Below are positions 1 through 8,585 of a DNA stretch of 64,000 bases, piece by piece. The notes under the pieces were generated by a model, which was not told the origin of the DNA, ran no database searches, and saw only the letters and a list, made by a program, of their open reading frames with translations. The stretch is from Gemmatimonadota bacterium (GTDB taxonomy: Bacteria; Gemmatimonadota; Gemmatimonadetes; Gemmatimonadales; Gemmatimonadaceae), in contig JAHFCT010000004.1 in NCBI GenBank assembly GCA_023249375.1, positions 62,001 through 126,000 on the forward strand, written 5' to 3'. A program made the position numbers and the translations under genes. The stretch's first letter is position 1; the number at the start of each line of letters is the position of its first letter.

Positions 1-143
1 TGCCGGTGATCGTCGCCAGCGGCTACGATGCGGCCGACAGCGCGGCGCGGCTGCCGTTCGACGCGCGCGTGCGATTTCTGCAGAAGCCGTTCGAGATGCC
101 GGCGCTGGTGCAGCTGGTCGGCGAACTCACCATGCAAGGCTGA
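1..143 (+). CDS. Response regulator receiver domain, C-terminal fragment (gene starts before the window)
   Basis: The reading frame is open from the window edge (first full codon at base 3) to a TGA at 141-143 and gives 46 residues. The fragment has the end of a CheY-like receiver fold: a PVIVASGY strand with the usual switch Ser, then a LQKPFEMPAL segment whose Lys-Pro matches the conserved phospho-acceptor lysine of receivers, then a final amphipathic helix. The upstream part is missing, so whether this is a stand-alone regulator or the tail of a hybrid kinase cannot be told. It converges on the SRAP gene that follows. Confidence 0.75.
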   Translation, partial: PVIVASGYDAADSAARLPFDARVRFLQKPFEMPALVQLVGELTMQG

Positions 144-161
144 CGGCACCGCGTTCGCGGT

Positions 162-839
162 TTAATCCTCCGGCTCCGCGCATCGCTTGTCATCGTGCCC
201 GATGGCATTCACGTGTGTGCTCACGCGATGCGCGGTCCACTCCGAGGGTTCCCACGCCGCCATCAGTGCGCGCGCCGCCTCGGTTTCCGTGCCTACGGAG
301 AGCCACGCGGCGTAGCGCGACGGGTCGATGATCACGGGCATGCGCGAGTGAATCGGCGCCAGCAACGCGTTCGGTTCCGTCGTCAGCACCGTGCACGTTT
401 CGATCGCTGCCTCATCCGTCGTGCCGCGCGGCTGCCACCGCTCCCAGAGTCCGGCCAGCGCGAACGCGCCGCCGTCGGCACGCCGGATAAACCACGGCTG
501 CTTGCGCGCGCCGCCCTTCATCGCCTGCCACTCGTAGAATCCGTCGGCGGGAATCAGGCATCGCCGCTGCTTGAACGCCGCGCGAAACGCGGGCTTCTCG
601 CTGGCTGATTCGGCGCGCGCGTTCGCCAGCCGGCCGCCGATCGCGGGATCTGCCGCCCAGAAAGGAATGAGCCCCCAGCGCAGCAGCGCCACTTCCGCCT
701 CGGCGCCGGCGTGCCGCACCACCGCAATGGGACGCCCCGGGCCGAGGTTCCAGTGCGGCGGCAGCTGCGGGCCGCGGCGGACGCCAAACTGCGCCCAGTC
801 GATGCGATCGCTCTTCGAGAGCGCGAAGCGTCCGCACAT
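162..839 (-). CDS. yedK: SRAP domain abasic-site processing protein (YedK/HMCES family)
   Basis: This 225-residue protein is full length for the SRAP family, which forms a thiazolidine crosslink to abasic sites in single-stranded DNA and shields them during replication. It begins MCGRF, so after Met removal Cys2 becomes the catalytic N-terminal residue. The other conserved residues are visible: Asn73 in LANARAES, Glu103 in FYEW and His164 in HSRMP. The protein should be cytoplasmic. Its stop lies 3 bases from the hybrid kinase stop on the same strand side, with the kinase gene directly upstream, so the two may be co-transcribed. No LexA-like operator was noticed. The assignment is secure from motifs; the SOS link is family knowledge only. 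Confidence 0.92.
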   Translation of the reverse strand: MCGRFALSKSDRIDWAQFGVRRGPQLPPHWNLGPGRPIAVVRHAGAEAEVALLRWGLIPFWAADPAIGGRLANARAESASEKPAFRAAFKQRRCLIPADGFYEWQAMKGGARKQPWFIRRADGGAFALAGLWERWQPRGTTDEAAIETCTVLTTEPNALLAPIHSRMPVIIDPSRYAAWLSVGTETEAARALMAAWEPSEWTAHRVSTHVNAIGHDDKRCAEPED

Positions 840-842
840 CTC

Positions 843-3317
843 TCAGCTCGTGGTCAAGCGGCGCGGTGCGCTGCAGACGGTGTCGAGTCGCGCCAGCAGC
901 GCGTTGATGTCGACGGGCTTGAGCAGCACGTCGTCCACCGAGAGCTGGTGCATGCGCGCCAGGTCGTCCTCCCGCACAAAGCCGGTGCAGAGCAGCACCG
1001 GCACGTCGGCATCGAGCGAGCGGATCCGCTCAAGCGTCTCCACACCGCTGAACGGGCCCGGCAGTTGCACGTCGAGCAGGATGGCGCGGATGCGGTCGCG
1101 GTGCACGCCGAATTGGGCGAGGGCGCGGGTGCCGTCGGCGGCCTCGAGCACCGTGAATCCCGAGAGCTCGAGCACCATGCGCAGCATCTCGCGCAGCGCC
1201 CGCTCGTCATCGACCAGCAGGATCACCGGCCGGTCGGTGTGCGCCGGCGTCTGTCGCGGCGGCACCGATGTCGCCGCCGGCCGGGTGACGATGGCCTCGG
1301 CCCGCTCGGCGAGGGCAGGGAAAAGCAGCCGCACGTGCGTGCCCTGTCCCTCCACGCTGTGCACGGAGATCGCGCCGCCGAGCTGGCGCGTCAGTCCGTA
1401 CACGAGCGGAAGGCCGAGCCCCGTGCCGTGGCCCGGTTCCTTGGTCGTGAAGAACGGCTCGAACAGCCGCGCCTTCACTTCATCGGACATGCCGGCGCCG
1501 GTGTCTACCACCGAGATCTCGACGTACGTGCCCGCCTGCGGCAGCGCGGCGTCGTGCGCCTGCGCGTTGTCGAAGTACAGGCGCTTGGCTTCAATGCGCA
1601 GCGATCCGCCGCTGGGCATCGCGTCGCGCGCATTGATGCAAAGGTTGAGCAGCGCCTGCTCAATCTCACCGGCGTCTCCGAGCACGGCGGGCACGTCGGG
1701 GGCGGTGAACGTGTCGATGACGATGCGAGGTTCGAACGTGCGGCGGCAGATGGAATCCACCGTCTCGATGGCATGGGCGATGTCGACGGCTTCGAGGCGC
1801 AGCGGATCGTGCCGGCTGAAGCTCAGCAGCTGGCGCGTGAGCTCCGCCGCGCGCGTGCCGGCATGTGCCACGCCGTCGAGCGCGGCGAGCGCCGGGTGGC
1901 CGACACCCACCAGCGTGCGCGCCGCCGCGACGCCGGTGAGCACGGCGCCCATCAGGTTGTTGAAATCGTGCGCAATGCCGCCGGCGAGCGACCCCACGGC
2001 CTCCATCTTCTGGGCGTGCGCAATCACTTCGCGCCCCGTCAGGTCGCGGTACGCCGCGAGGGTCCAGGTGCCGCCGTCGAACGCGATGGTGCTCGCGGCC
2101 ACACCCCACGTCTGCGACACGCCGTCGGGCCGTCGCCAGCGCACCACACGCTGACCAGGACCGTCCGGCACGAGATCGCTCGCGAGCGTCTGGCCGATCA
2201 TGGCCGCGGCGTCCAACCCGGTGAGCGCGGTCGTGGCGGGGTTGGCGTCGATGACACGGCCGGTGCCGGGCTCAAGCAGGAAGAGCGCATCGGCCGCGCG
2301 ATCAAAGACATCGCGATACCGGCGCTGAAACTCGGACAGCGCCCGGACGCGGTCATTGAATGCGGAGCGCAGCACGTCCCACTCGGCGATCGGCAGGTCC
2401 GCGCTGAGCTCGCGCACGGAGGCGGAATCGCGCATCGCCTCGACGTCGCGAACGGTTTGCAGCAGCGGAGTCACCAGCAGGCGCTGTCCCCGGTACCACG
2501 CGAGCCACGAGGCCAGCGCGCCCACGAGGAGCACGATGACAACGAACGCCATGCCGCGACGCAGCCGCAGATTCTCGGCCCGCTGATCCATCGCCACGCG
2601 CACCACCGCCGCCGGCCGGCCGAGGATATCGTCCAGCGGCTCGAGGACGACGAGCGAGTCCGCGGACGCAAGGGTCGCCGCGGCGAGTCCCTCGAGCGGA
2701 ACGAGCGAGAGGTGAATCGGCCGCGTCAACCCTTCGTTGAACGACGCGAGAAAATCGGCGCTGACCGGAGCCGTCAGCACCACGTATCCGCTGGTACGCC
2801 GGCCGGCCTTGTCACGCAGCGGGGACGCGCCCACGCGGATGATCTCGCGACCGACGGACCAGTAGCCGCCAATCGCGCCGTCGGCGTCCATCCGGTCGAA
2901 CAGCGCGCGCGGAAAGTCCGGCGACGACGTGTCTCGGCCCGACGCAGTCCAGCCGAAGCGCATGACGCGCCGGTGGTCGAACAGCAGGAAGCGCTCGTAT
3001 CGATGACGCTCAAGGAAGCCACGCTCCTCGCGCACGAGTTGCGCTTGCGCCGCCGTCGATCGAGCGTCTCGCACCACCGCTGCGGCCTCGCCGCTGAAGG
3101 CGCGCGCTTCCGCGCCCTCCTGCATGTTGCGCGCGCGCCGCGCGAGCGCCGCCGATACCCAGGCCGTGGCGCCGCCGCTCGCCGCCTCTTCCGCCGTCCG
3201 CCACGTGCGATACATCACGAATCCGCCGCCCGAGACGCTCACGGCGAAGAGAATAAACGTCCCCGCCGTGAAGCTGGTGACGAGCGATCGAAGCGATCGG
3301 CGGCGGCGAGGGACCAT
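843..3317 (-). CDS. Hybrid sensor histidine kinase with PAS and C-terminal receiver domain
   Basis: The 824-residue protein has a first membrane segment at about residues 12-36, a long extracytoplasmic sensor region, a second membrane segment near 249-270, a PAS domain at about 325-430, a HisKA domain with the phospho-acceptor His450 in GGIAHDFNN, and an HATPase domain with an N box (NARDAMPSGG) and G boxes (DTGAGM, GTGLGLPLV). A receiver domain follows from about 695, with phospho-acceptor Asp749 in LLDVQLPG and a conserved Lys in LLKPVD. This is a membrane-bound kinase that can phosphorylate its own receiver. The signal sensed is unknown; the extracytoplasmic region may be CHASE4-like but this is a guess. 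No separate DNA-binding regulator lies next to it. Confidence 0.93.
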   Translation of the reverse strand: MVPRRRRSLRSLVTSFTAGTFILFAVSVSGGGFVMYRTWRTAEEAASGGATAWVSAALARRARNMQEGAEARAFSGEAAAVVRDARSTAAQAQLVREERGFLERHRYERFLLFDHRRVMRFGWTASGRDTSSPDFPRALFDRMDADGAIGGYWSVGREIIRVGASPLRDKAGRRTSGYVVLTAPVSADFLASFNEGLTRPIHLSLVPLEGLAAATLASADSLVVLEPLDDILGRPAAVVRVAMDQRAENLRLRRGMAFVVIVLLVGALASWLAWYRGQRLLVTPLLQTVRDVEAMRDSASVRELSADLPIAEWDVLRSAFNDRVRALSEFQRRYRDVFDRAADALFLLEPGTGRVIDANPATTALTGLDAAAMIGQTLASDLVPDGPGQRVVRWRRPDGVSQTWGVAASTIAFDGGTWTLAAYRDLTGREVIAHAQKMEAVGSLAGGIAHDFNNLMGAVLTGVAAARTLVGVGHPALAALDGVAHAGTRAAELTRQLLSFSRHDPLRLEAVDIAHAIETVDSICRRTFEPRIVIDTFTAPDVPAVLGDAGEIEQALLNLCINARDAMPSGGSLRIEAKRLYFDNAQAHDAALPQAGTYVEISVVDTGAGMSDEVKARLFEPFFTTKEPGHGTGLGLPLVYGLTRQLGGAISVHSVEGQGTHVRLLFPALAERAEAIVTRPAATSVPPRQTPAHTDRPVILLVDDERALREMLRMVLELSGFTVLEAADGTRALAQFGVHRDRIRAILLDVQLPGPFSGVETLERIRSLDADVPVLLCTGFVREDDLARMHQLSVDDVLLKPVDINALLARLDTVCSAPRRLTTS

Positions 3318-3461
3318 GGCGCGAGACGTGGGAAGGAGCGCGGCGTGCCCCGCACGTTACCGCGGCGAAGCACCCGCCGCAAACCTTTTGGCGGTGGTGC
3401 GTGTCAGAGAGAGTGAACCCCCGGCAGCCTGGTTGCCGGCCGTGCCACGGAGGACCCCCTG

Positions 3462-3647
3462 ATGGAAACCAAGCAAATGCTGACCACCGCCGGATCCATT
3501 CTCTGCCTGCTCGATGACCGCGGTACCATCATCGGATGGATTCCGTATCCGATTCGGCGCGATGTGCTGGGGCCGGGGCGCGAGAAGGTCTTTCTCGCCC
3601 GCCCGCAGTCGGTTCCCGTTCGCGAGGCGGCGTCGCGCGCCGCTTGA
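3462..3647 (+). CDS. Small protein of unknown function (61 aa)
   Basis: A 61-residue ORF begins at an ATG placed 8 bases after a clear GGAGG ribosome site (3450-3454), which is a better Shine-Dalgarno than most genes here have. The protein has an N-terminal half with a CLLDDRGTIIGWIPYP segment that looks like one beta hairpin, and a basic tail. I do not recognise a family. It is divergent from the hybrid kinase and is followed by a strong hairpin terminator at 3709-3735, so it may form a single-gene transcript. A hairpin (CCGGCA/TGCCGG, 3421-3439) lies just before the ribosome site. It could be a small regulatory or stress protein, or not a gene; moderate confidence. Confidence 0.5.
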   Translation: METKQMLTTAGSILCLLDDRGTIIGWIPYPIRRDVLGPGREKVFLARPQSVPVREAASRAA

Positions 3648-3708
3648 CCCGCCGCGCCTCTCGGCTCGCGTGTCTTCGCCGCGGCCGGTCCGGTGCCGTG
3701 CCGTGGTC

Positions 3709-3735
3709 CAGCCCCTCGCGATCAGCGAGGGGCTG
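3709..3735 (+). terminator. Strong hairpin with short T run, between the small ORF and pyrR
   Basis: A perfect 11-bp stem (3709-3719 with 3725-3735) closes a GATCA loop and is followed by TTTCGTT. It fits a Rho-independent terminator of the small ORF that ends at 3647. It also lies only 56 bases before the pyrR start, where PyrR-controlled attenuators sit in other bacteria, so a role in pyr regulation is possible. No PyrR-binding anti-antiterminator sequence was recognised. Confidence 0.7.
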
Positions 3736-3791
3736 TTTCGTTGCTCACACCCGTTGTCCCGGACCCCGCCCGTGCGGCATATTGTGAGCGC

Positions 3792-4343
3792 ATGTCCAAC
3801 GCCCCGACAATCGTCCTCAACGCCCGTGCGCTCGAGCGCACCGTGGCGCGCATGGCGGATGAAATTCTCGAGCGGGCCGACGGCACCGATCACCTGATTC
3901 TCGTGGGCATCCAGCGACGCGGCGTGCAGCTCGCCGAGCGGCTCTCCAAGGTGATTGCATCGCGCGAGCAGGTCGACGTCCCGCGCGGCGCGCTCGACAT
4001 CACGCTCTATCGCGACGACCTGCAGACCGTGGGGCCGCGCCCCATCGTCGGCAAGACCGTCATTCCGTGCGCCATCGACGGCAAGACGGTGTGCATCGTC
4101 GATGACGTGCTCTACACCGGTCGCACCATCCGCGCCGCGCTCGACGAGCTGGCCGATTTCGGGCGGCCGTCACGCATCATGCTCGCGGTGCTCGTCGACC
4201 GTGGCGGACGCGAGCTGCCCATCCACGCCGATGTCGTGGGCCGCACCATCGACGTCCCGAAGGGCGGCCGCGTGGACGTCGGCGTCGTCGAACTCGACGG
4301 CTGCGACGAAGTCACCTTGGTCATCGCCGGGGAGGAATCGTGA
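3792..4343 (+). CDS. pyrR: Bifunctional pyr operon regulator / uracil phosphoribosyltransferase PyrR
   Basis: The 183-residue protein is the usual PyrR length. It has the phosphoribosyltransferase PRPP loop [13 protein letters not shown] near residues 101-113 and the family pattern [15 protein letters not shown] near the N terminus. In known family members PyrR binds pyr mRNA leaders in response to UMP/UTP and has weak UPRTase activity. It heads the operon and overlaps pyrB by 4 bases (GTGA), so the genes are co-translated. The start at 3792 (MSNAPTIVL) is chosen because homologues begin there and the longer frame upstream has no PyrR-like sequence. A TATTGT box at 3780-3785 lies only 6 bases before the ATG and no Shine-Dalgarno is seen, so the mRNA may be leaderless. 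Confidence 0.93.
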   Translation: MSNAPTIVLNARALERTVARMADEILERADGTDHLILVGIQRRGVQLAERLSKVIASREQVDVPRGALDITLYRDDLQTVGPRPIVGKTVIPCAIDGKTVCIVDDVLYTGRTIRAALDELADFGRPSRIMLAVLVDRGGRELPIHADVVGRTIDVPKGGRVDVGVVELDGCDEVTLVIAGEES

Positions 4344-5299
4344 GCGCTCCGCTCGGCAAGGACCTGCTCGGACTCGAGCATTTGTCCGCCGGGCAGATCA
4401 CTCTCATTCTCGACACCGCGGAGCCGCTGCGAGAAATCAGCGAACGGGCCATCAAGAAAGTGCCCACGCTGCGCGGCGCCACCGTGGTGAACCTGTTCTT
4501 CGAAGCTTCCACCCGCACGCGCATCTCGTTTGAGTTCGCCGAGAAGCGCCTCTCCGCCGACACGGTGAACGTGGCCACCGCCGCCAGCTCGGTGACCAAG
4601 GGCGAGACCCTCGTCGATACCGCCAAGAACCTCGAGGCGATGAAGATCGACATGGTCGTCATCCGCCACCCGTCGTCCGGCGCGGCGCGGTTCCTCGCCG
4701 AACGCATCGAGAGCAATGTCATCAACGCCGGCGACGGCATGCACGAGCACCCCACGCAGGGCCTGCTCGACATGCTCACGCTGCGCCGCAAGTTCGGCAC
4801 GCTGCAGGGCAAGCGCGTCTGCATCGTCGGCGACGTGCTGCACTCGCGCGTGGCGCGCTCCAACATCTGGGGGCTCACCAAGCTCGGGGCCGAAGTCGCC
4901 GTCTGCGGGCCGCGCTCCCTGCTGCCGACTCACATCGCCGACTTCGGCGTGCAGGTGTTCGACCGCGTCGAACAGGCCATCGAGTGGGCCGACGCGCTCA
5001 ATGTGCTGCGCCTGCAGCTCGAGCGCATGCAGGCCGGCTACATCCCGTCTCTGCGCGAGTACAACCGCGTCTTCGGCATCACGAGCGACCGGCTGGACCG
5101 CGCGCCGCGCGATCTCGTGATCATGCATCCCGGGCCGATGAACCGCGGCGTCGAAATCGACAGCGATGTCGCCGACGGGCCGCATTCGGTGATTCTCGAC
5201 CAGGTAACTAACGGCGTGGCCGTGCGCATGGCCGTGCTCTATCTCCTTGCCGGCAATGCGCCGGCGCTAGCCGAGGCCGCGAAGGGCGGCGACCGCTGA
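4340..5299 (+). CDS. pyrB: Aspartate carbamoyltransferase catalytic subunit
   Basis: PyrB joins carbamoyl phosphate and aspartate, the committed step of pyrimidine synthesis. The 319-residue length and the carbamoyl-phosphate loop [13 protein letters not shown] near residue 53 are typical of the catalytic chain. The aspartate-side motif [15 protein letters not shown] and the [11 protein letters not shown] segment are also present. It starts at a GTG inside the pyrR stop region and overlaps the pyrC start by one base, so pyrR, pyrB and pyrC form one operon. No pyrI regulatory subunit is present in the window, so the enzyme probably works as a simple trimer or together with PyrC, as in some deep-branching bacteria; this last point is inference. 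Confidence 0.96.
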   Translation: MSAPLGKDLLGLEHLSAGQITLILDTAEPLREISERAIKKVPTLRGATVVNLFFEASTRTRISFEFAEKRLSADTVNVATAASSVTKGETLVDTAKNLEAMKIDMVVIRHPSSGAARFLAERIESNVINAGDGMHEHPTQGLLDMLTLRRKFGTLQGKRVCIVGDVLHSRVARSNIWGLTKLGAEVAVCGPRSLLPTHIADFGVQVFDRVEQAIEWADALNVLRLQLERMQAGYIPSLREYNRVFGITSDRLDRAPRDLVIMHPGPMNRGVEIDSDVADGPHSVILDQVTNGVAVRMAVLYLLAGNAPALAEAAKGGDR

Positions 5300-6594
5300 T
5301 GACTGACCATCGTGATGTGCTTCTCAAGGGCGGGCGATTGCTCGACCCGTCCTCGGCCCTCGACGGCGTGGGCGACCTGCTGGTGCGCGACGGCAAGGTC
5401 GAAACGCTTGGCGGCAACATCGCCGCCCCCGACGGCGCACTGCTGATCGACTGCGCGGGGCAGGTGGTGTCGCCCGGCTTCATCGACGTGCACTGCCACC
5501 TGCGCGAGCCGGGACGCGAAGACGTCGAGACGATCCTCACCGGTGCGCGCGCCGCAGCCGCGGGTGGATTCACCGCCGTCTGCGCGATGCCCAACACCGA
5601 CCCCGTCACAGACAACCAGGCCGCCGTCGGCTTCGTGCTCAAGCAGGGACGCGCCGCCAACGCGGCGCGCGTCTATCCCTACGGTGCCATCTCCATCGGT
5701 CAGCAGGGTGAACGCCTCGCCGAGTTCGGCGAAATGGTGCATGCCGGCGCGGTCGCCGTCAGCGACGATGGCAAGCCCGTGGTGAGCGCGCAGTTGATGC
5801 GCACCGCGCTGGAATATGCCCGCACCTTCGGCATTCCCGTGGCGGACCACTGCGAAGAGCCGACGCTCGCCGCCGGCGGCGCCATGAACGAAGGCTACGT
5901 CTCGGCGCGGCTGGGCCTCAAGGGGATTCCCGCCGAGGCCGAAGAGATCATGGCCATTCGCGACATTCTGCTCGCCCGGCTCACCGGCGGCCACGTGCAT
6001 CTGTGCCACATGAGCACCAAGGGCTCCGTGGAACTGATTCGTTGGGGCAAGGAGCGCGGCATCCCGGTGACCGCCGAGGCGTGCCCGCATCACCTGTCGC
6101 TGACGGAAGAGATGGTCGAGGGATACAACACGCACGCCAAGATGAACCCGCCGCTGCGCACGGCCGCCGACGTCGAGGCGGTGCAGCAGGCGGTGAAGGA
6201 CGGCACGATTGACGTGATCGCCACCGATCACGCGCCGCATCATAATGACGAGAAGCAGCGCGAGTTCAGCGATGCGCCCAACGGCATCATCGGGCTCGAG
6301 ACCGCGCTCGCCGTGAACGTGACCTGGCTGGTGAAGTCCGGCATCCTCACGATTGGCACGCTGATTGATCGCATGGCGTGCGCGCCCGCGCGGCTCTTCG
6401 GACTCCCCGGCGGCTCGCTGCGCCGCGGCGCTGCCGCTGACATCACGGTGTTCGACCCGGCGAAAGCCTGGACCGTCGAGCCGAACAGTTTCCTCACGAA
6501 GGGGCGCAACACCCCGTACGCCGGCCGCATCCTCCACGGGAGGGTCGCGTGTACCCTCGTGGACGGTCGAGTCGTCTATACACGGATGGGGTAG
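5299..6594 (+). CDS. pyrC: Dihydroorotase, type I
   Basis: PyrC cyclises carbamoyl aspartate to dihydroorotate. The 431 residues hold the zinc-binding HCHLREPG motif near residue 60, the metal-site histidines in the GHVHLCHMST and ACPHHL segments, and the catalytic Asp in ATDHAPHH. These mark the long type I amidohydrolase form that pairs with PyrB, rather than the short E. coli type. Its ATG overlaps the pyrB TGA (TGATG). The last 46 bases also carry the likely start of the following aldolase gene. The assignment is secure. Confidence 0.96.
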   Translation: MTDHRDVLLKGGRLLDPSSALDGVGDLLVRDGKVETLGGNIAAPDGALLIDCAGQVVSPGFIDVHCHLREPGREDVETILTGARAAAAGGFTAVCAMPNTDPVTDNQAAVGFVLKQGRAANAARVYPYGAISIGQQGERLAEFGEMVHAGAVAVSDDGKPVVSAQLMRTALEYARTFGIPVADHCEEPTLAAGGAMNEGYVSARLGLKGIPAEAEEIMAIRDILLARLTGGHVHLCHMSTKGSVELIRWGKERGIPVTAEACPHHLSLTEEMVEGYNTHAKMNPPLRTAADVEAVQQAVKDGTIDVIATDHAPHHNDEKQREFSDAPNGIIGLETALAVNVTWLVKSGILTIGTLIDRMACAPARLFGLPGGSLRRGAAADITVFDPAKAWTVEPNSFLTKGRNTPYAGRILHGRVACTLVDGRVVYTRMG

Positions 6595-7244
6595 CCGCCA
6601 CGCACCGGACCGATGACGTCCGACAGGCGGTCTGTACCGTCTGCCGCCGGTTGTATGAGCGCGGGCTCATCGCGGGACAGGACGGGAATGTCTCCGTTCG
6701 GATCGCCGATGACGTCGTGCTTGTGACGCCCGCCGGCCTCTCGAAGGTGGACGTTCACCCGGAGGACCTCGTGGAACTCGGCCTCGATGGCACCGTGCGC
6801 AGCGGCACGCGGCGTCCGTCTTCCGAGTTGGCGGTGCACCTGCGCGCCTATCAGCGTCGTGCCGACGTGCGGGCGGTCGTCCACGCGCATCCGCCGATCG
6901 CCACCGCGTTCTCGATTACCAGCCAGACCATCGACACGGCCGCGCTCGCCGAGCTTCGCTATGGCGTGGGACCCGTGGCGTTGGTGCCGTACGGCACGCC
7001 CAGCACCGACGCGGCGGCCGACGTCTTCGATCCATTCTGGGCGTCGCATGACGCCTTCCTGATGGCGCATCACGGCGTGCTCACCGTCGGCCGCTCGCTC
7101 ACCGAGGCGCATCAGCGCATGGAAAGCCTCGAGAACGGCGCTCGTACGCTCTGGACGGCCCGCGCGCTTGGCCCTGTGCAGTCCCTGCCGGCTGACGCCC
7201 TCGCCGCGCTGGATGCGCTGCGCCAGGCGTCTCGCAACACGTGA
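6549..7244 (+). CDS. Class II aldolase/adducin family protein
   Basis: The protein belongs to the zinc-dependent class II aldolase fold (fuculose-phosphate aldolase, ribulose-phosphate epimerase, methylthioribulose-phosphate dehydratase). Visible are GNVSVR near the N terminus, the catalytic Glu in SSELAVHL, the zinc ligands in VHAHPP and the third His in MAHHGVL. The substrate cannot be read from the sequence. The only in-frame start that leaves the fold intact is the GTG at 6549, which overlaps the end of pyrC by 46 bases; a shorter start with an unusual codon is possible. It is followed after 14 bases by the coiled-coil/zinc-ribbon gene, suggesting one transcript running on from the pyr genes. 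Confidence 0.85.
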   Translation: MYPRGRSSRLYTDGVAATHRTDDVRQAVCTVCRRLYERGLIAGQDGNVSVRIADDVVLVTPAGLSKVDVHPEDLVELGLDGTVRSGTRRPSSELAVHLRAYQRRADVRAVVHAHPPIATAFSITSQTIDTAALAELRYGVGPVALVPYGTPSTDAAADVFDPFWASHDAFLMAHHGVLTVGRSLTEAHQRMESLENGARTLWTARALGPVQSLPADALAALDALRQASRNT

Positions 7245-7258
7245 CGAGGTAGAACCCG

Positions 7259-8500
7259 ATGAGCACTCCCGACAAGGACACGGTGGAGACCGTCGAAAAG
7301 CTGCTGAACGAGCGGCGCAAGGTGACCGGCTGGCTGAGCGCGCTCGCCGCGCGGCGCGCCGATACCCCGGCTGCCGTCTACCAGCGTGTGCACGACGACT
7401 ACTCGGCCAAGCTCGACAAGGTGCAGGCCAAGCTGGTCGCCGCGTCCGATTCCGTGCAGGTGCTGGCGGCGGATGTGGCGACGCGCCTCACCGACAAGGA
7501 AGAGTCGGTGGCGGCCAAACGCGATGAGCGCGCCGAGGCGGAACTGCGCGCCGCGGTTGGCGAGTACTCCGAGCGCGAGTGGGACAAGCGTCGCAGCAAA
7601 CTGGACGACGACATCGCCGCCGTGACGAGTGAACGCGACGCGCTGCGCGATGAGTTGGCACGCTTGCGTGGTGTGCTCGCCGAGGTCGCGACGTCCGGCG
7701 CGGCGGAGGTTCCCGTCGAGACGGTCGTCGACGCGGACGGTGCAGGAGCGGAGCCCACCGACCGTCTGCCGGGCATCGCCGAGTTTGCGCCGAGCGTTCT
7801 TTCTGACACTGGCGCTGCCACCGCCGAGCGCGCGGTGGAGTCCGCCCTCGACGCCGAGTATGAACGAGTGGTCGAGGCGGCGGTCGGGTCGGGCGGTGTT
7901 GCATCGGTTGCGGACATGACTGCGGCGAGCGCCGACGCGAGTGCCGACGCGAGTGCCGACGCGAGTGCCGACGCGAGTGCCGACGCGAGTGCCGACGCGA
8001 GTGCGACGGCGGAATCCTCGGCGCCGACGCCGGTGAACGGTGTTGAGGCCGTGGCGCCCTCGCGGCCCCTCATCCCGATCCACGAGCAATCGATCATCGC
8101 GCCGGTCGAGCCGGCGCAGCCGCTGGCACCGAGCTTCGATGAACTCGCGTTCCTCAAGTCGGTGGTCGGCCGACCCACGCCCATCGCGCCGCGTCCGGCG
8201 ATCGAGCCCACCGCACCGAGCGCTCGCGCCCCTGCGGTGCAGGCGGAACCAGCGCGGAACGAACCACGACGCGATTCGATGGGCTACGTCGTCCCTGAAC
8301 CGCCGATGCCGTTCCCTGATCCGGTGCCCGAACCGCGCGTGAGCCAGGAAATGACGCCGCCGCGCGAGAGCTTCTTCGGGCGTCCGACGCCGCGCACGAG
8401 CGAAGCCATCAAGTCGCTGCGTTGCCAGGAGTGTGGCACGCTGAACTACCCGACGGAGTGGTACTGCGAACGCTGCGGCGGCGAGCTGGCGGCGCTGTAG
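7259..8500 (+). CDS. Coiled-coil protein with Ser-Ala-Asp repeat and C-terminal zinc ribbon, unknown function
   Basis: I do not recognise a named family. The first 150 of 413 residues are charged, helical and likely coiled coil (EKLLNERRKVTGWL, EERAEAEL-type heptads). A low-complexity linker then follows, containing six exact SADA repeats, and a Pro-rich region. The last 25 residues hold a four-cysteine zinc ribbon (CQEC and CERC, separated by 11 residues). There is no signal peptide or membrane segment, so it is likely cytoplasmic. A good start is the ATG at 7259, 14 bases after the aldolase stop. The zinc ribbon with a long flexible linker suggests a nucleic-acid or protein adaptor, which is only inference. 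Confidence 0.8.
   Translation: MSTPDKDTVETVEKLLNERRKVTGWLSALAARRADTPAAVYQRVHDDYSAKLDKVQAKLVAASDSVQVLAADVATRLTDKEESVAAKRDERAEAELRAAVGEYSEREWDKRRSKLDDDIAAVTSERDALRDELARLRGVLAEVATSGAAEVPVETVVDADGAGAEPTDRLPGIAEFAPSVLSDTGAATAERAVESALDAEYERVVEAAVGSGGVASVADMTAASADASADASADASADASADASADASATAESSAPTPVNGVEAVAPSRPLIPIHEQSIIAPVEPAQPLAPSFDELAFLKSVVGRPTPIAPRPAIEPTAPSARAPAVQAEPARNEPRRDSMGYVVPEPPMPFPDPVPEPRVSQEMTPPRESFFGRPTPRTSEAIKSLRCQECGTLNYPTEWYCERCGGELAAL
7931..8002 (+). repeat. Six exact 12-bp tandem repeats in the coding region
   Basis: The unit GCCGACGCGAGT occurs six times without a mismatch and encodes Ala-Asp-Ala-Ser repeats in the linker of the coiled-coil/zinc-ribbon protein. Because the unit is a multiple of three, copy-number change would alter linker length without a frameshift. 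Confidence 0.95.
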
Positions 8501-8526
8501 CGCCGGCGACCATCGGCGAACGACAA

Positions 8527-8553
8527 AGGGGCTCGGCGATGCGCCGGGCCCCT
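8527..8553 (-). terminator. Hairpin terminator between the zinc-ribbon gene and rpsT
   Basis: A 12-bp stem (one G-T pair) with a 3-base loop lies between two convergent genes. On the minus strand it is followed by TTTGTCG, so it best serves as the rpsT terminator; on the plus strand no T run follows, though it may stop transcripts from both sides. Confidence 0.7.
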
Positions 8554-8585
8554 CGTCGGTTCATGCGGACGATGCCGCGAACGCG

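Noticed and set aside
711-3416. Very long open frame on the plus strand opposite the hybrid kinase
   Set aside because: It is an antisense shadow caused by high GC content; its translation is rich in Arg and His without domains, while the minus strand encodes a complete hybrid kinase.
7931-8002. Tandem repeats as a CRISPR array
   Set aside because: Units are 12 bases with no spacers and lie inside a coding frame; no cas genes are present.
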